DNA of 64,000 bases from Flavobacteria bacterium RIFCSPLOWO2_12_FULL_35_11 (GTDB lineage Bacteria; Bacteroidota; Bacteroidia; Flavobacteriales; Flavobacteriaceae), in contig MGWK01000053.1 in the NCBI GenBank assembly GCA_001800975.1, positions 1-64,000 on the forward strand, read 5' to 3'. A model generated the notes under the pieces. That model saw nothing but the letters and a program-made list of their open reading frames with translations. It searched no databases and was not told the origin of the DNA. Position numbers and translations under genes: made by a program. Numbering within the stretch: the stretch's first letter is position 1; the number at the start of each line of letters is the position of its first letter. This document shows positions 45,137 to 54,615 of the stretch, one piece after another.

Positions 45137-45502
45137 TTATTCAGGCTGCAAAACCACTTGAAGTTGATGGGGAATCACATGACATTCGTCTGCCGTCACT
45201 GTAATCACATCAGAAACAAAAGTAGTATAACCAAGTCCTGAAACAGTAATAATATAAGTTCCTGCGCGTTCCCAGGCACCCGAAAAAACAGGGTTATTTC
45301 CGGTAAAAAGCTCCAGTGTTTCGGTGTAAGTTCCGTCCTTTGCAATTACCGTAATGCCATTGCCTAAAACCTGATTGCTAACGGCGTTTTTTACTGTGAT
45401 GTTCAATCCGGCACGCGCTTCTTCTGTGCACTGAATTTCATCAATTTTATTTGAAGTGCAGGATAAAAAAACAAACAGACTGCATAAAAGTAAACTTTTC
45501 AT
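45137..45502 (-). CDS. Small lipoprotein with carboxypeptidase-regulatory-like fold
   Basis: The 121-residue protein begins MKSLLLCSLFVFLSC, a lipoprotein signal. The rest (LNITVKNAVSNQVLGNGITV, later WERAGTYIITVSGLGYTTF and a final VIPHQLQVVLQPE) looks like a single transthyretin-like beta-sandwich of the carboxypeptidase-regulatory type. Function is unknown; it is probably membrane-anchored outside the cytoplasm. It lies downstream of modC on the same strand with 45 bases between. Confidence 0.8.
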   Translation of the reverse strand: MKSLLLCSLFVFLSCTSNKIDEIQCTEEARAGLNITVKNAVSNQVLGNGITVIAKDGTYTETLELFTGNNPVFSGAWERAGTYIITVSGLGYTTFVSDVITVTADECHVIPHQLQVVLQPE

Positions 45503-45547
45503 AATTATAATTTTTAAGTATTAAACATTGAATTACACTTAAATTTC

Positions 45548-46423
45548 TCAGCTTATTTTCTGAATCATCGGGTTGAAAGCTTTTGAGGCCACCAAAACTT
45601 TTACGCCAACTTTTAATTCCATTATTTCATCTTCTGTGGCGATTACCTTGATGATATTTGATCCAGACAAAACACTCACGATATAAATCACATCGCTTTT
45701 TTCGATGGCGATAATTTCTCCCGTAAGTTTAAATTTGCTGCTTATTTTTTCTTCGGAAAAAACAAATGAGGGTGTGCCTTCTTTGAGAATTTTTCCTTTA
45801 TCGAGCAAAATCACATGGGTAGAAAGTTTAAATATTTCGGGTAAATGATGGCTCACCAAAATAGTGGTAAGTTGGTATTGTTGGTGCGCTTTTAAAATAT
45901 AATCCTGCAATTTAAAGCGCATCTCGTCATCAAGCGCCGAAAGCGGCTCATCCAGCAGCAATATTTTTGGTTTTCGCACAATGGCCCTGGCCAAAGCGAC
46001 ACGCTGTTTTTGCCCGCCCGATAAATGTTGCGGTTTGCTGTTTTGCAGGGATTGCAATTCCATCAACTCCAGCAATTCGTTCACAATATTTTTATCATTT
46101 CCTTTTTGCAGCGCGAATTCCAAATTTTCACGAACGGTTAAATTGGGAAATAAGGCATAATCCTGAAACACAAATCCGACCGAACGTTTTTGGATGGGCA
46201 AAATTATTTTTTTATCGGTATTGTTCCAACACTCGCCCTCAACTTCAATCAGTGATTTTTCGGTATCGGTAAGTCCGGCTAAAATTCTGAGTATCGTGGT
46301 TTTTCCGGCGCCTGAATTTCCGTAAATGGTGATAAATTGTCCTTTTTCAACAGAAAACGACACGTCCAAAGGAAGTTTTCCGTCGGCTGTTTGCAAGGTT
46401 TTATGGGCGTAAAACTTAATCAT
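45548..46423 (-). CDS. modC: Molybdate ABC transporter ATP-binding protein
   Basis: The 291-residue protein has Walker A (GNSGAGKTT), the signature LSGGQKQRVALARA, Walker B (ILLLDEPLSALD) and the switch histidine in LVSHHLPEI. A C-terminal TOBE-type domain (about residues 225-291) would bind oxyanion. It powers molybdate (or tungstate) import with ModB. It overlaps modB by 8 bases, consistent with translational coupling. Confidence 0.92.
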   Translation of the reverse strand: MIKFYAHKTLQTADGKLPLDVSFSVEKGQFITIYGNSGAGKTTILRILAGLTDTEKSLIEVEGECWNNTDKKIILPIQKRSVGFVFQDYALFPNLTVRENLEFALQKGNDKNIVNELLELMELQSLQNSKPQHLSGGQKQRVALARAIVRKPKILLLDEPLSALDDEMRFKLQDYILKAHQQYQLTTILVSHHLPEIFKLSTHVILLDKGKILKEGTPSFVFSEEKISSKFKLTGEIIAIEKSDVIYIVSVLSGSNIIKVIATEDEIMELKVGVKVLVASKAFNPMIQKIS

Positions 46424-47099
46424 TGTTTAGCGGATTTGCCTTGCTGAAGGTGTTGTTAATAAGATAAACGCCCAAAAGAATCAAAAAGGTAAAAACGAAT
46501 AATATTCCTGCATACAAATTAGCTGCATCATAATTCATGGCCTGCACTTCATCGTAAATGGAGATGGAAGCGACCCTGGTTTCATCGGGAATGCTTCCGC
46601 CTATCATTAAAACCACGCCAAATTCACCAACGGTATGGGCAAAAGTCAACACAATTCCGGTTAAAATGGAGGATTTTATATTGGGAAGCAAAATTTTGAT
46701 GAGTGTGGTAAATTTCGATTTCCCCAGGGTAAAAGAAGCTTCTCTCAGCGAAGCAGGTAAATTTTTTAATCCGGCTTGAATGGGATGAACCATAAAAGGC
46801 AAGCTGTAGATCACTGAAGCAACGATTAATCCTTCAAAAGTAAAAACCAGCCTTATATCAAAATACTGATCCAAAAATTCCCCGAAGGCATTTTGCGGAC
46901 TGAATGCGACCAGCAAATAGAAACCCAAAACCGATGGAGGCAATACCAAAGGCAAACTCACAATAGCTTCCACAACAGACTTAAATTTGAATTTGCTGTA
47001 GGCGAGCCAATAACAAAGCGGCACAGAAACCACCAGCAAAATAATGGTCGTAATCAAGGCCAGTTTGGCGGTTAACCATAAAGGTTCCAAATCAATCAT
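46416..47099 (-). CDS. modB: Molybdate ABC transporter permease
   Basis: The 227-residue protein has five to six membrane segments and the ABC permease loop EASFTLGKSKFTTLIKILLP. Other marks are SLPLVLPPSVLGFYLL near residue 48 and FAHTVGEFGVVLMIGG, typical of ModB. It is the inner-membrane channel. It overlaps modC downstream and the TOBE gene upstream by 8 bases each. Confidence 0.93.
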   Translation of the reverse strand: MIDLEPLWLTAKLALITTIILLVVSVPLCYWLAYSKFKFKSVVEAIVSLPLVLPPSVLGFYLLVAFSPQNAFGEFLDQYFDIRLVFTFEGLIVASVIYSLPFMVHPIQAGLKNLPASLREASFTLGKSKFTTLIKILLPNIKSSILTGIVLTFAHTVGEFGVVLMIGGSIPDETRVASISIYDEVQAMNYDAANLYAGILFVFTFLILLGVYLINNTFSKANPLNND

Positions 47100-47496
47100 T
47101 GGGTGATAAACTTACTTCGTTCGTTTTTATCAATGCCAAAACAGCATCACCATTCTTCAAATTTAGTGTTTTGCAGGCATTTGTGGTGATGAGGGATTTA
47201 ATGTTGAATTCCCCAAAACTCAAATGCAATTCGGATAAAATTTCTCCTTGTTTCATGGAATCAATTTTGCATAGAATTTTATTCTGGATGCTAATATTCA
47301 AAGGTTCATTTTTGGCGATAATCACTTCGGTTTCCTTAAAATACACCTTAACCGTATTCCCGATTTTAAAATATGCTTCGGATTCGGGCGTGTCAATTAT
47401 GATTGCCGTAAAAGTGTTGCTTTCAACCGCAATTTTAACCAACGAAAGCGATTCGCTTCCTTGAATACTTGTGATATTTCCTGAGAGTATGTTCAT
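47092..47496 (-). CDS. Di-TOBE molybdate-binding protein (molbindin-like)
   Basis: The 134-residue protein seems to be two TOBE-type halves (about 1-66 and 70-134), each with a beta-rich oxyanion-binding pattern (ILSGNITSIQGSESLSLVKI; ILCKIDSMKQGEILSELHL). Such proteins bind molybdate or tungstate in the cytoplasm for storage or buffering. Its place between modA and modB, with overlaps at both ends (1 base with modA, 8 with modB), is strong support for a role in the same system. Confidence 0.8.
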   Translation of the reverse strand: MNILSGNITSIQGSESLSLVKIAVESNTFTAIIIDTPESEAYFKIGNTVKVYFKETEVIIAKNEPLNISIQNKILCKIDSMKQGEILSELHLSFGEFNIKSLITTNACKTLNLKNGDAVLALIKTNEVSLSPND

Positions 47497-48275
47497 TAAA
47501 ATTTATCTTTTTTTTGGCTAAATCCGAAATGCTTTAAAATCGAAATTGCAGTTGGCGATGCCACAAAATTATAAAATTTTAACGCGTTAGGGTTGTCTTT
47601 GGCATTTTTCAAAATAACATAGCCCTGTTCCAGTGGCTTGTGCGATTTTTCGGGAATCACATAATATTTTCCACCTGCTTTCTTCATCGTGGGAGATAAT
47701 GCCAAAGACAAGGCCACAATACCAATATCGGCAGCGCCAAGCTGCACAAATTGGGCGGTTTGGGAAATATTTTCACCATACACAAACTTGCTTTTTACCT
47801 TATCGTAAATTTTATAATATTGCATACTTTCTTTTGCCTTTTCTCCGTAAGGCGCATGCTCAGGGTTTGCAATGGCAATTTTATTCAATTTTGGATTCAG
47901 CAAGGAGTTCATTTTTTCAACATTCGGATTGATCTTTTTGCTCCAAATGACAATCCTGCCGATTCCATAAGTATTCACTTCGGAAATGGTCAATCCTTGT
48001 TCTTTTAATTTTTTTGGATAGCTGACATCTGCCGAAAAATAAAGATCAAAGGGCGCATCATATTGAATTTGTTCAAAAAACTTTCCTGAAGAACCATAGG
48101 TTACTTGAATTTTTTCTGATGGATGTTGTTTTTGATAAACTGAGATAATGGAATCCAATGCAAATTTTAAATCGGAAGCCGCCGCAACGGAAACTTTTTG
48201 CGCCTGAATATTACAACCTGTAAAAATAAAAGTTACTATGAGTCCAAAAAATAGTCTATTTATCATTTTATTCAT
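47496..48275 (-). CDS. modA: Molybdate ABC transporter substrate-binding protein
   Basis: The ATG at 48275 gives 259 residues with an export signal and lipobox-like FTGCNIQAQ; the longer TTG start would add a stray leader. Marks of ModA are VSVAAASDLKFALDSI, VTYGSSGKFFEQIQYDAPFDLYFSAD, IAIANPEHAPYGEKAKE, and YGENISQTAQFVQLGAADIGIVALS. It captures molybdate in the periplasm. It is first of the modA-TOBE-modB-modC operon. Confidence 0.94.
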   Translation of the reverse strand: MNKMINRLFFGLIVTFIFTGCNIQAQKVSVAAASDLKFALDSIISVYQKQHPSEKIQVTYGSSGKFFEQIQYDAPFDLYFSADVSYPKKLKEQGLTISEVNTYGIGRIVIWSKKINPNVEKMNSLLNPKLNKIAIANPEHAPYGEKAKESMQYYKIYDKVKSKFVYGENISQTAQFVQLGAADIGIVALSLALSPTMKKAGGKYYVIPEKSHKPLEQGYVILKNAKDNPNALKFYNFVASPTAISILKHFGFSQKKDKF

Positions 48276-48410
48276 CGTTAAAAACAAAGGATTTTGAGAA
48301 TACAATATGTTTTTCAATAATTGTGCTTAATTACTCAAAAATACTAAAAAATCAGAAGAACTCAGGTTGATTTCAGGAGTTTTAAAGAAATATTTGGAAA
48401 AGTGGCTGCC

Positions 48411-48779
48411 TTATTTTTTAAACATAAAATAAACGGCAAGAATCAGAAAGAGAAATGCGATAATATGGTTCAGCCTAAAAGTTTCTGTTTTGAAAGCAAT
48501 GAGCGAAAAAGCGGCAAAAACAACCAGTGTAATCACTTCCTGAATCATTTTTAATTGAAGCAGAGAGAAAGGCCCTCCATTTCCCCTAAAGCCAATTCTA
48601 TTGGCCGGAACCTGAAAGAAATACTCAAATAAGGCGATGCCCCAACTGATAAGAACAACGGAAATGAGCCCTAACTTATTGAACCATTTCCAGTCGGTGA
48701 ATTTAAGGTGGCCATACCAAGCAAGGGTCATAAATGTATTTGACAATACCAAAAGCACAATCGTAAAAACGCCTTTCAT
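48411..48779 (-). CDS. DMT family membrane protein (DUF486)
   Basis: The 122-residue protein has four membrane segments and DUF486 marks TFMTLAWYGHLKF, SWGIALFEYFFQVPANRIG and QLKMIQEVITLVVF. It resembles half of a drug/metabolite transporter; no substrate is known. It stands alone between modA and a lipoprotein gene, on the same strand. Confidence 0.9.
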   Translation of the reverse strand: MKGVFTIVLLVLSNTFMTLAWYGHLKFTDWKWFNKLGLISVVLISWGIALFEYFFQVPANRIGFRGNGGPFSLLQLKMIQEVITLVVFAAFSLIAFKTETFRLNHIIAFLFLILAVYFMFKK

Positions 48780-48951
48780 TATTTTTAAAATTACATTTCT
48801 AAGTTAGAAATTGAAATGGATTGGCCAGACTATTTTGTTGTTTACAGTGTAGTTTGTCTCCAGCTTCAATACGTTTAAAATCCTTCGTTATTTTTCAAAA
48901 GTAGTGAAAAATCAGAAAAATAAGGGCAATCGTCAGAAGTTTAAAATAAAA

Positions 48952-49326
48952 TTATGCGGTGACTTTAATTGTTATTTTTATGATGCTGATATTTGTGTTT
49001 GGACTTGCCCCGTTTGAACCTCTGCTTGTTTTTAACTCAACATAATCGGTTCCGACAAAACCGGATTGGGGTTTATAGGTGTAAATTATTTCTCCGGAAG
49101 GAAAGTTCCTTTCCAACTTGCTTATTTCAAAATTTTCAGCTGGCTTTTGAATGGCAGCGCCTTCATCATCGCCAAAACTGCCTAAATTATAGGTGTATAT
49201 TTCTGAATTGGAAATGGTGGTATTTACCTTAATAATTTCCCCTACGGATTGGTTATCATCGCTGCTGCAACTGATAAAGCAGCTAAAAACCATCAAAAGG
49301 ATTGTTGTTATTGCAAATTTTTTCAT
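48952..49326 (-). CDS. Lipoprotein with Ig-like domain
   Basis: The ATG at 49326 gives 124 residues starting MKKFAITTILLMVFSCFISC, a lipoprotein signal; the longer frame into the upstream gene is not likely. The C-terminal half (YTYKPQSGFVGTDYVELKTS, then IIKITIKVTA) matches the closing strands of bacterial Ig-like/cadherin-like domains. Function is unknown. It lies 23 bases downstream of the YfcC-type carrier gene. Confidence 0.75.
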   Translation of the reverse strand: MKKFAITTILLMVFSCFISCSSDDNQSVGEIIKVNTTISNSEIYTYNLGSFGDDEGAAIQKPAENFEISKLERNFPSGEIIYTYKPQSGFVGTDYVELKTSRGSNGASPNTNISIIKITIKVTA

Positions 49327-49349
49327 AAGGTTTAAATTTAACTTATTGA

Positions 49350-50843
49350 TTAATAAACAGAAATAGTCAGCATAATCATGGAAACCAAAATCAAGACAAT
49401 AACCAAAGGCATCACAAATTTCATCCATTTGTCAAAACCAATTTTCACAATGGCAAGTGAGGCCAAAATAAGTCCGGTTGGATTGATGATGGCAAATAAA
49501 CCCATGCCGTATTGGTAAGCATTCACAATGACTTCCCTGCCAATGCCAACGGTATCTGCCAAAGGCGAAATAATAGGCATGGTAAGCACGGCCATTCCTG
49601 AGGAGGATGGAATAAAAAACGATAATCCGTTGTAGATAAAAAACAGTGCGTTGGCAAAAACCCCTTTATTCATTCCTTCTGTAAGGGAGCTGGCGTTATA
49701 AAGGACAGTGTCGCTTATGAGACCGTCATCCATTAATATAGAAACACCCCTGGCAATTCCAATAATAAAGGCAACGCCAAGCAATTCACCCGCCCCTTTT
49801 GAAAAAGCATTCACAAAATCAGATTCGTTTATTTTGGCGATAAAACCTATGGCAATGGCACCAACTAAAAATACAGAAGTCATTTCCACAAACCACCAGT
49901 CGAGCAGTGCAACGCCGATGATCATAATGATGAAACAGGCCGCAAACACAAACAAGATGAGTTTAAGTTTGTTATTTAAGGGAACAATTTCCCCTTTGGA
50001 CAGGTCTCCAAAATGGGATTCCGTGACCACTTTTTGATCGTGAATCAGCGACTTGGTCGGGTCTTTTTTAATCCTTCTGGCATAACGTAAAATGTATAAA
50101 ATGCTTATTGTTACACAAATTAAAAACATAAGAATTCTTCCTTCAAGTCCGGTTGTCCAGTTGATTCCAGCCGCATCTGAAGCAATGATTGTAGAAAACG
50201 GATTTGTGGTTGAACACATAGTGCCAACGGAAGATCCTAAAAAAATACAGGCCAATCCAACCATGGCGTCATATTTGGCCGCAATAAATACGGGAATTAA
50301 AATAGGGAAGAAGGCCAAAGTTTCTTCGGCAAAACCAAAAGTGGTTCCACCCAAAGCCACCAAAGTGGTGGTAAATATGATTAAGATATATTCTTTGCCT
50401 TTTAATTTATTCACCAGCCAAAAAATTCCGGCATCGAAAGCGCCGGTCAAGCTCATAATGCCTATCAATCCGCCAATAATCAACACTAAAAATATGATGT
50501 CTGAAGCCGCTATGATTCCTTTAATGGGCGATTGCACAAATTCAAAAAAACCTTGAGAGTTTGCGGCTGTTTTTTTGTAGGTATTTGGAATATTTATGGG
50601 CTTTGTGATGGCGCCATCCGTAAATTTTTTTAAGGGGATTTTGATATTAAGTTGATCTAAAGCAGCCTGTTCTACAGGAATAACGACAGCTGCTCCCAAA
50701 CTTTTCCGTATAAAAGTGTTGTCGGCGGCATTGTAAGACAGGTTGTCGTATTTTCCTGAAGGTACAACCCAGGTTAATAGGGCTACAAGTGCGGCTATAA
50801 CAAGCAATATGGTTTGGGCGCTCGGGAATTTTAGTTTTTTCAT
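49350..50843 (-). CDS. YfcC family (DcuC-like) carrier
   Basis: The 497-residue protein has about 12 membrane segments and the typical YfcC opening FPSAQTILLVIAALVALLTWVVPSGKYD. Further marks are GGTTFGFAEETLAFFPILIPVF and SSVGTMCSTTNPFSTIIASDAA, and a matching pair in the second half (IPSSSGMAVLTMPIISPLAD, INPTGLILASLAIV). It probably exchanges amino or organic acids across the inner membrane; the substrate is unknown. Confidence 0.88.
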   Translation of the reverse strand: MKKLKFPSAQTILLVIAALVALLTWVVPSGKYDNLSYNAADNTFIRKSLGAAVVIPVEQAALDQLNIKIPLKKFTDGAITKPINIPNTYKKTAANSQGFFEFVQSPIKGIIAASDIIFLVLIIGGLIGIMSLTGAFDAGIFWLVNKLKGKEYILIIFTTTLVALGGTTFGFAEETLAFFPILIPVFIAAKYDAMVGLACIFLGSSVGTMCSTTNPFSTIIASDAAGINWTTGLEGRILMFLICVTISILYILRYARRIKKDPTKSLIHDQKVVTESHFGDLSKGEIVPLNNKLKLILFVFAACFIIMIIGVALLDWWFVEMTSVFLVGAIAIGFIAKINESDFVNAFSKGAGELLGVAFIIGIARGVSILMDDGLISDTVLYNASSLTEGMNKGVFANALFFIYNGLSFFIPSSSGMAVLTMPIISPLADTVGIGREVIVNAYQYGMGLFAIINPTGLILASLAIVKIGFDKWMKFVMPLVIVLILVSMIMLTISVY

Positions 50844-51014
50844 TTACAAAGAGTTACGTTTAAAAGTCAAAATTGTTTGCACTAAATATCCCACAGCATT
50901 TCCTGGGCTTGCAGCGGTTTTGTAAATCTAAGATTTAAATTGATACATTCAATACTCCTTTTAAAAAATGGTTTTATTGCAAAAGCCAAACTGTTCTATA
51001 ATTTTTATGCAGAA

Positions 51015-51491
51015 TTATTCTGTGTCATTTGAAGCCAGAATTTTAAATGTCAGTACTTTTTTATCATCAATCCGATATTCATAAATAGACCTTCCTTGAA
51101 TGTGGCCGTCACTATAATCGGCAATAACCCATTTATTTCCCAGCAATTGAATTTTTCCGAATTTCATGGTTCCGCCCAAAACGGCTTCAAAAGGAATCAA
51201 ATCGACTCTTTTCCGGAGGGAATTTTCGACAAATTTTTCCGGATTTGTAATTCCTTGACGGGTTAAATGAGCACCATTGAAATCTTTATCAAACCATAAA
51301 TTTTCCGCCACATGGCTTATTTTTAATAAAGAGTCGTTTAAACTTTTTAGGAGTACAATTTCCTTTTCTAAAGAGTCATTTTTTAAGGATAACTGAACCG
51401 TTTTATCCGGTAAATTTTCAGGCTGTTCGTTGGCATCTTTACAACTTAAAATTAAAAAGCCAACAATTAATAAAATCGATATTTTTCTCAT
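51015..51491 (-). CDS. Lipoprotein of unknown function
   Basis: The ATG at 51491 gives 158 residues starting MRKISILLIVGFLILSC, a lipoprotein signal. A short coiled coil (LKNDSLEKEIVLLKSLNDSL) follows, then a compact alpha/beta region (FGKIQLLGNKWVIADYSDGHIQGRS). I do not recognise a family. It is single, with 92 bases to the next gene and 171 to the previous one. Confidence 0.8.
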   Translation of the reverse strand: MRKISILLIVGFLILSCKDANEQPENLPDKTVQLSLKNDSLEKEIVLLKSLNDSLLKISHVAENLWFDKDFNGAHLTRQGITNPEKFVENSLRKRVDLIPFEAVLGGTMKFGKIQLLGNKWVIADYSDGHIQGRSIYEYRIDDKKVLTFKILASNDTE

Positions 51492-51583
51492 TTTTTTGGT
51501 GAATTTCGCACAACGGTGCACCTATTAAACGTTATGAATTTTAAATTATTTCATAAAAAAAGGCTAGGTATTTGTGATAATCT

Positions 51584-52078
51584 TTATCTTTTCAATTCGT
51601 ATTCAATTTCATCATCCGGCAAGTCGGTCAATTTAATAAAGTTGAGCCGTTCAAGAAGTTTTATGGCTTGGTTATTTTCTTTGGATGTAATGGCCCAAAT
51701 TCGTTTGAGCTCCATATTTTCCAATCCGAAGTCAATAGCCAACTGCATCGCATTTGTCATAAAACCTTTTCCTCTAAATTGCGGCAGTAAAACACAGCCC
51801 AGTTCTCCTTCACCTTTGTCAAGTCCACGATAATAACCGCAAGTTCCCACTATTTTATTTGTTGAAATATCCTCGATGCCCCAATGAATAGAATTTCCAT
51901 CATCATAATCTTTATCTATTTTCGCCTGCATTTCAATCGCTTGTGCTACGTTTTTTGCTTGTTTGGCGTCATAGTATGAAATATCAAGAAGGTCATTCAT
52001 ATCTGAGGCAATAATTTGCCGCAACCTAATTTTTTCGTCAGAAATAAAGGGAAAAATATCAAAAGGCGGTAGATTCAT
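51584..52078 (-). CDS. GNAT acetyltransferase (RimJ/RimL type)
   Basis: From the ATG at 52078 the protein has 164 residues. It has the acyl-CoA pocket motif LPQFRGKGFMTNAMQLAIDF with the Q/RxxGxG/A pattern, IRLRQIIASDMNDLL at the start, and IWAITSKENNQAIKLLERLNF near the end, all typical of the RimJ/RimL branch. It acetylates an amino group on a protein or small molecule; the substrate is unknown. Confidence 0.92.
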   Translation of the reverse strand: MNLPPFDIFPFISDEKIRLRQIIASDMNDLLDISYYDAKQAKNVAQAIEMQAKIDKDYDDGNSIHWGIEDISTNKIVGTCGYYRGLDKGEGELGCVLLPQFRGKGFMTNAMQLAIDFGLENMELKRIWAITSKENNQAIKLLERLNFIKLTDLPDDEIEYELKR

Positions 52079-52230
52079 TATTTTCGTTATCAATGTTTTT
52101 CAAATATAACAAAAAGTTGGCAGGGGATGTTATTTTGAAATTTTGACTTACAAAAAGATTCTTTTTTAAAACTGTAAATTGGATGCCAGTTTCCTAAAAA
52201 TATGCAAAATTTTATCTTGTGTTGCGGTTC

Positions 52231-53249
52231 TTATTCTTTTAAAATATAACTAAATTTGGACTCTCGAATTTTATTTAAACTATTTTGATAATTTGCAGAA
52301 TCGTTTAATTCCTGATAACACTTACTCATTCCAATAATTGTGTTAATTTTTTCATCTGTTAAATTTTCGCATCGCATAAAAAGATTTAAGGCGCTTTTCA
52401 TATCGCCTCTCAAATACTGCTTAACAGCTTCCCTATAAAAAAGCTTATACTTGGTATGAAATTTTTCAGCTTGAGTTTCAATTCTTATAAATTTATAATT
52501 ATTTGTTACGGTACCAGGTAAGTTTGTATTTTATGATAATGATATGCTATTTCTTTTAAAACATTAACTTTCTTTCCATTTACAAACGGTGAAGTCCACA
52601 TTCCATTTGTTTATTCGATAGCTTTTATAAGATTTGAATCATATTTATTACTGATGTGATGCATTATATCTATGTTGCTTATTTGTCCATTTGTATTTAC
52701 TATAAAAGTCGCAAAAGAATAGGTTTCTTCTTTTCCATTGATAAGCCCCACCATATTAGAAAGAATATATCCATCACTGGTTTTATTATTTTTCTTTTCA
52801 AATTCTGGATAAACCAATTCACTTTCGAAATAAATAGTGTCATTGCCGCTCATATAATAGTCATTTTGACCAATAGTATTTTCGGATAATAGTTTACTCA
52901 TTTTTGTAAAATATATTTTTATTGGTTCATTGGTTTTGCCAATGTCTTCCAAAACCAAATAATCTTTTTCCAAACTTATGATGTTCAGCTTATTATCATT
53001 TAACGCTAAAATATCGCCAATCAATTTATAGCGATATTCTATGCCTTTTTCATCATAATCCGTTGACAAATAAAACTTCCCGTCATTCTCAAAAGTATAT
53101 TTTAAGTATTTTATATCTGCAGCGATTTGCAAATTATTTGTTTCAATATTGGTTTTTATCCAGGTTCCTAAAAGCAGCTGGCTTTGTTGCGCAACGCTGC
53201 AAGTTAAGCTTAACTGAAATAAAATAATAAATAGTGTTTTGTGCATCAT
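52231..53249 (-). pseudogene. TonB C-terminal-like exported protein with TPR tail, degraded
   Basis: From the ATG at 53249 the product has a signal peptide (FIILFQLSLTCSVAQ) and a lipocalin-like LLLGTWIKTN start, then a TonB C-terminal-like region (NTNGQISNIDIMHHI). A TAA at 52611-52613 interrupts it after LIKAIE. The same frame resumes TNGMWTSPFVNGKKVNVLKE, which completes the TonB-C motif. Near 52517-52521 a one-base loss shifts the frame, and the new frame continues FIRIETQAEKFHTKYKL and a TPR-like NLFMRCENLTDEK to the stop at 52231. Two lesions make a pseudogene likely; alternatively the first 213 residues may still be made as a truncated protein. Confidence 0.75.
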
Positions 53250-53350
53250 TTTTTCTGATTTCAAAATTTATTGATGTAGGTGTTAAAAAGTACAAAAAGG
53301 CTTCTTAATGCTAAATTGATTTATATTTAGGAGAGTTTCCAGGACAGAAA

Positions 53351-54373
53351 CTATTCGATTGTGACGCCAACATAATATAAATCGAACCCTCCTTTTCCTC
53401 CAGTTCTATTTGATGAAAATACCATCATTGTTTCTGTATAGCTCACCTCTTCATCAAGTAAAATGGATCTGTACTCATCAAATTCACTGTTGATTTTAGC
53501 GCCAAAGTTTATAGGATTTCCCCAATTATTATTTTCAAACTTACAGTAATACAAATCAAATCCGCCAAATCCGCCAGCTCTATTTGATGTAAAAACTAAG
53601 ATGTTGTTATACACAAAAGGACATTTATCATCTGAACTGCCCGAAATGTTGGTGTCTTTAACAATATTATGATTATTAGTGTCTGAAAGTATCAATTCAA
53701 AGTCATTTTCCGGATTCGGAATATTCGCATAATAAATGTCAAAATTTTCATTCTCCCTATTTGAACAAAAGTATATTTTACTTTTATCTGAATTAAAAGT
53801 TGGGTATAAATCATCAAATTCCGAATTAAGAAATTCAACTGGTTTTATGGTTGAAAAATCTGGATTGCTTTTATTTGAAGTATAATTTATTTCAAAATTG
53901 CCGGTAATATCAGATGCGTACAGTAACGTAAAATAAAGATCATTGAAATCATATTTCGCTATTAAATATGGACCAAATTCATTTCCTCCAGTATTAATTT
54001 TACCCATCACTTTCTTAATCACTTCAAAATCATCCACCAAAACATACCAATTTGTATATTTATTAGTCACCTTTAAAATTCCGCTTGTTTTATCAAAATC
54101 AATATTCATAGGCTGATATATTACATCAAACGCATTTCCAATACTATTCCTGTTTGTTGAAAAGCAGAAGGGTATTAATCTGCCAAGGCTTGGTCCAGTA
54201 GAATTATAGTCATCGTAAATAGTGTTAAAATCTTCAAGATTTACCGGTAAATCAGGCAGATCACCTACATTGTATTTATACCCTCCTGGGACATCTATTG
54301 GATTCTCTTCGCAGGAAATAAGCAAAATTGAAAATATGGCAATCAACGATAGAATTTTTGTTGTTTTTTTCAT
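53351..54373 (-). CDS. PD40 beta-propeller lipoprotein
   Basis: The 340-residue protein begins MKKTTKILSLIAIFSILLISC, a lipoprotein signal. It holds several PD40/TolB-like strands: KIYFCSNRENENFDIYYA, VFTSNRAGGFGGFDLYYC and MVFSSNRTGGKGGFDLYYVG. These match the propeller of the OmpA gene at 2816 in style but there is no OmpA domain. It may be a surface-exposed or periplasmic binding protein; its partner is unknown. It lies 102 bases upstream of the degraded TonB-like gene. Confidence 0.88.
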   Translation of the reverse strand: MKKTTKILSLIAIFSILLISCEENPIDVPGGYKYNVGDLPDLPVNLEDFNTIYDDYNSTGPSLGRLIPFCFSTNRNSIGNAFDVIYQPMNIDFDKTSGILKVTNKYTNWYVLVDDFEVIKKVMGKINTGGNEFGPYLIAKYDFNDLYFTLLYASDITGNFEINYTSNKSNPDFSTIKPVEFLNSEFDDLYPTFNSDKSKIYFCSNRENENFDIYYANIPNPENDFELILSDTNNHNIVKDTNISGSSDDKCPFVYNNILVFTSNRAGGFGGFDLYYCKFENNNWGNPINFGAKINSEFDEYRSILLDEEVSYTETMMVFSSNRTGGKGGFDLYYVGVTIE

Positions 54374-54615
54374 AGTGGCGAATTTTTTTCCTTAGAGTGT
54401 TTTATAGCGACTCCTAATTTAGGAAATAAAATAACAGAGATCAGTACTAATGGATATTTAGAGTGATTCTTAATAAAATCACTAGTGGCAGGGAGAATTT
54501 TAGCGAAAGCAGAAAAGTGTGTAATTCTGTAAATTAAGTAATATTAGGTATTTTGAGGTTGTTATTTTCGATAAATTGGCAATGTAAATAGGTTATTTAG
54601 CGCCATTTTAATCCC

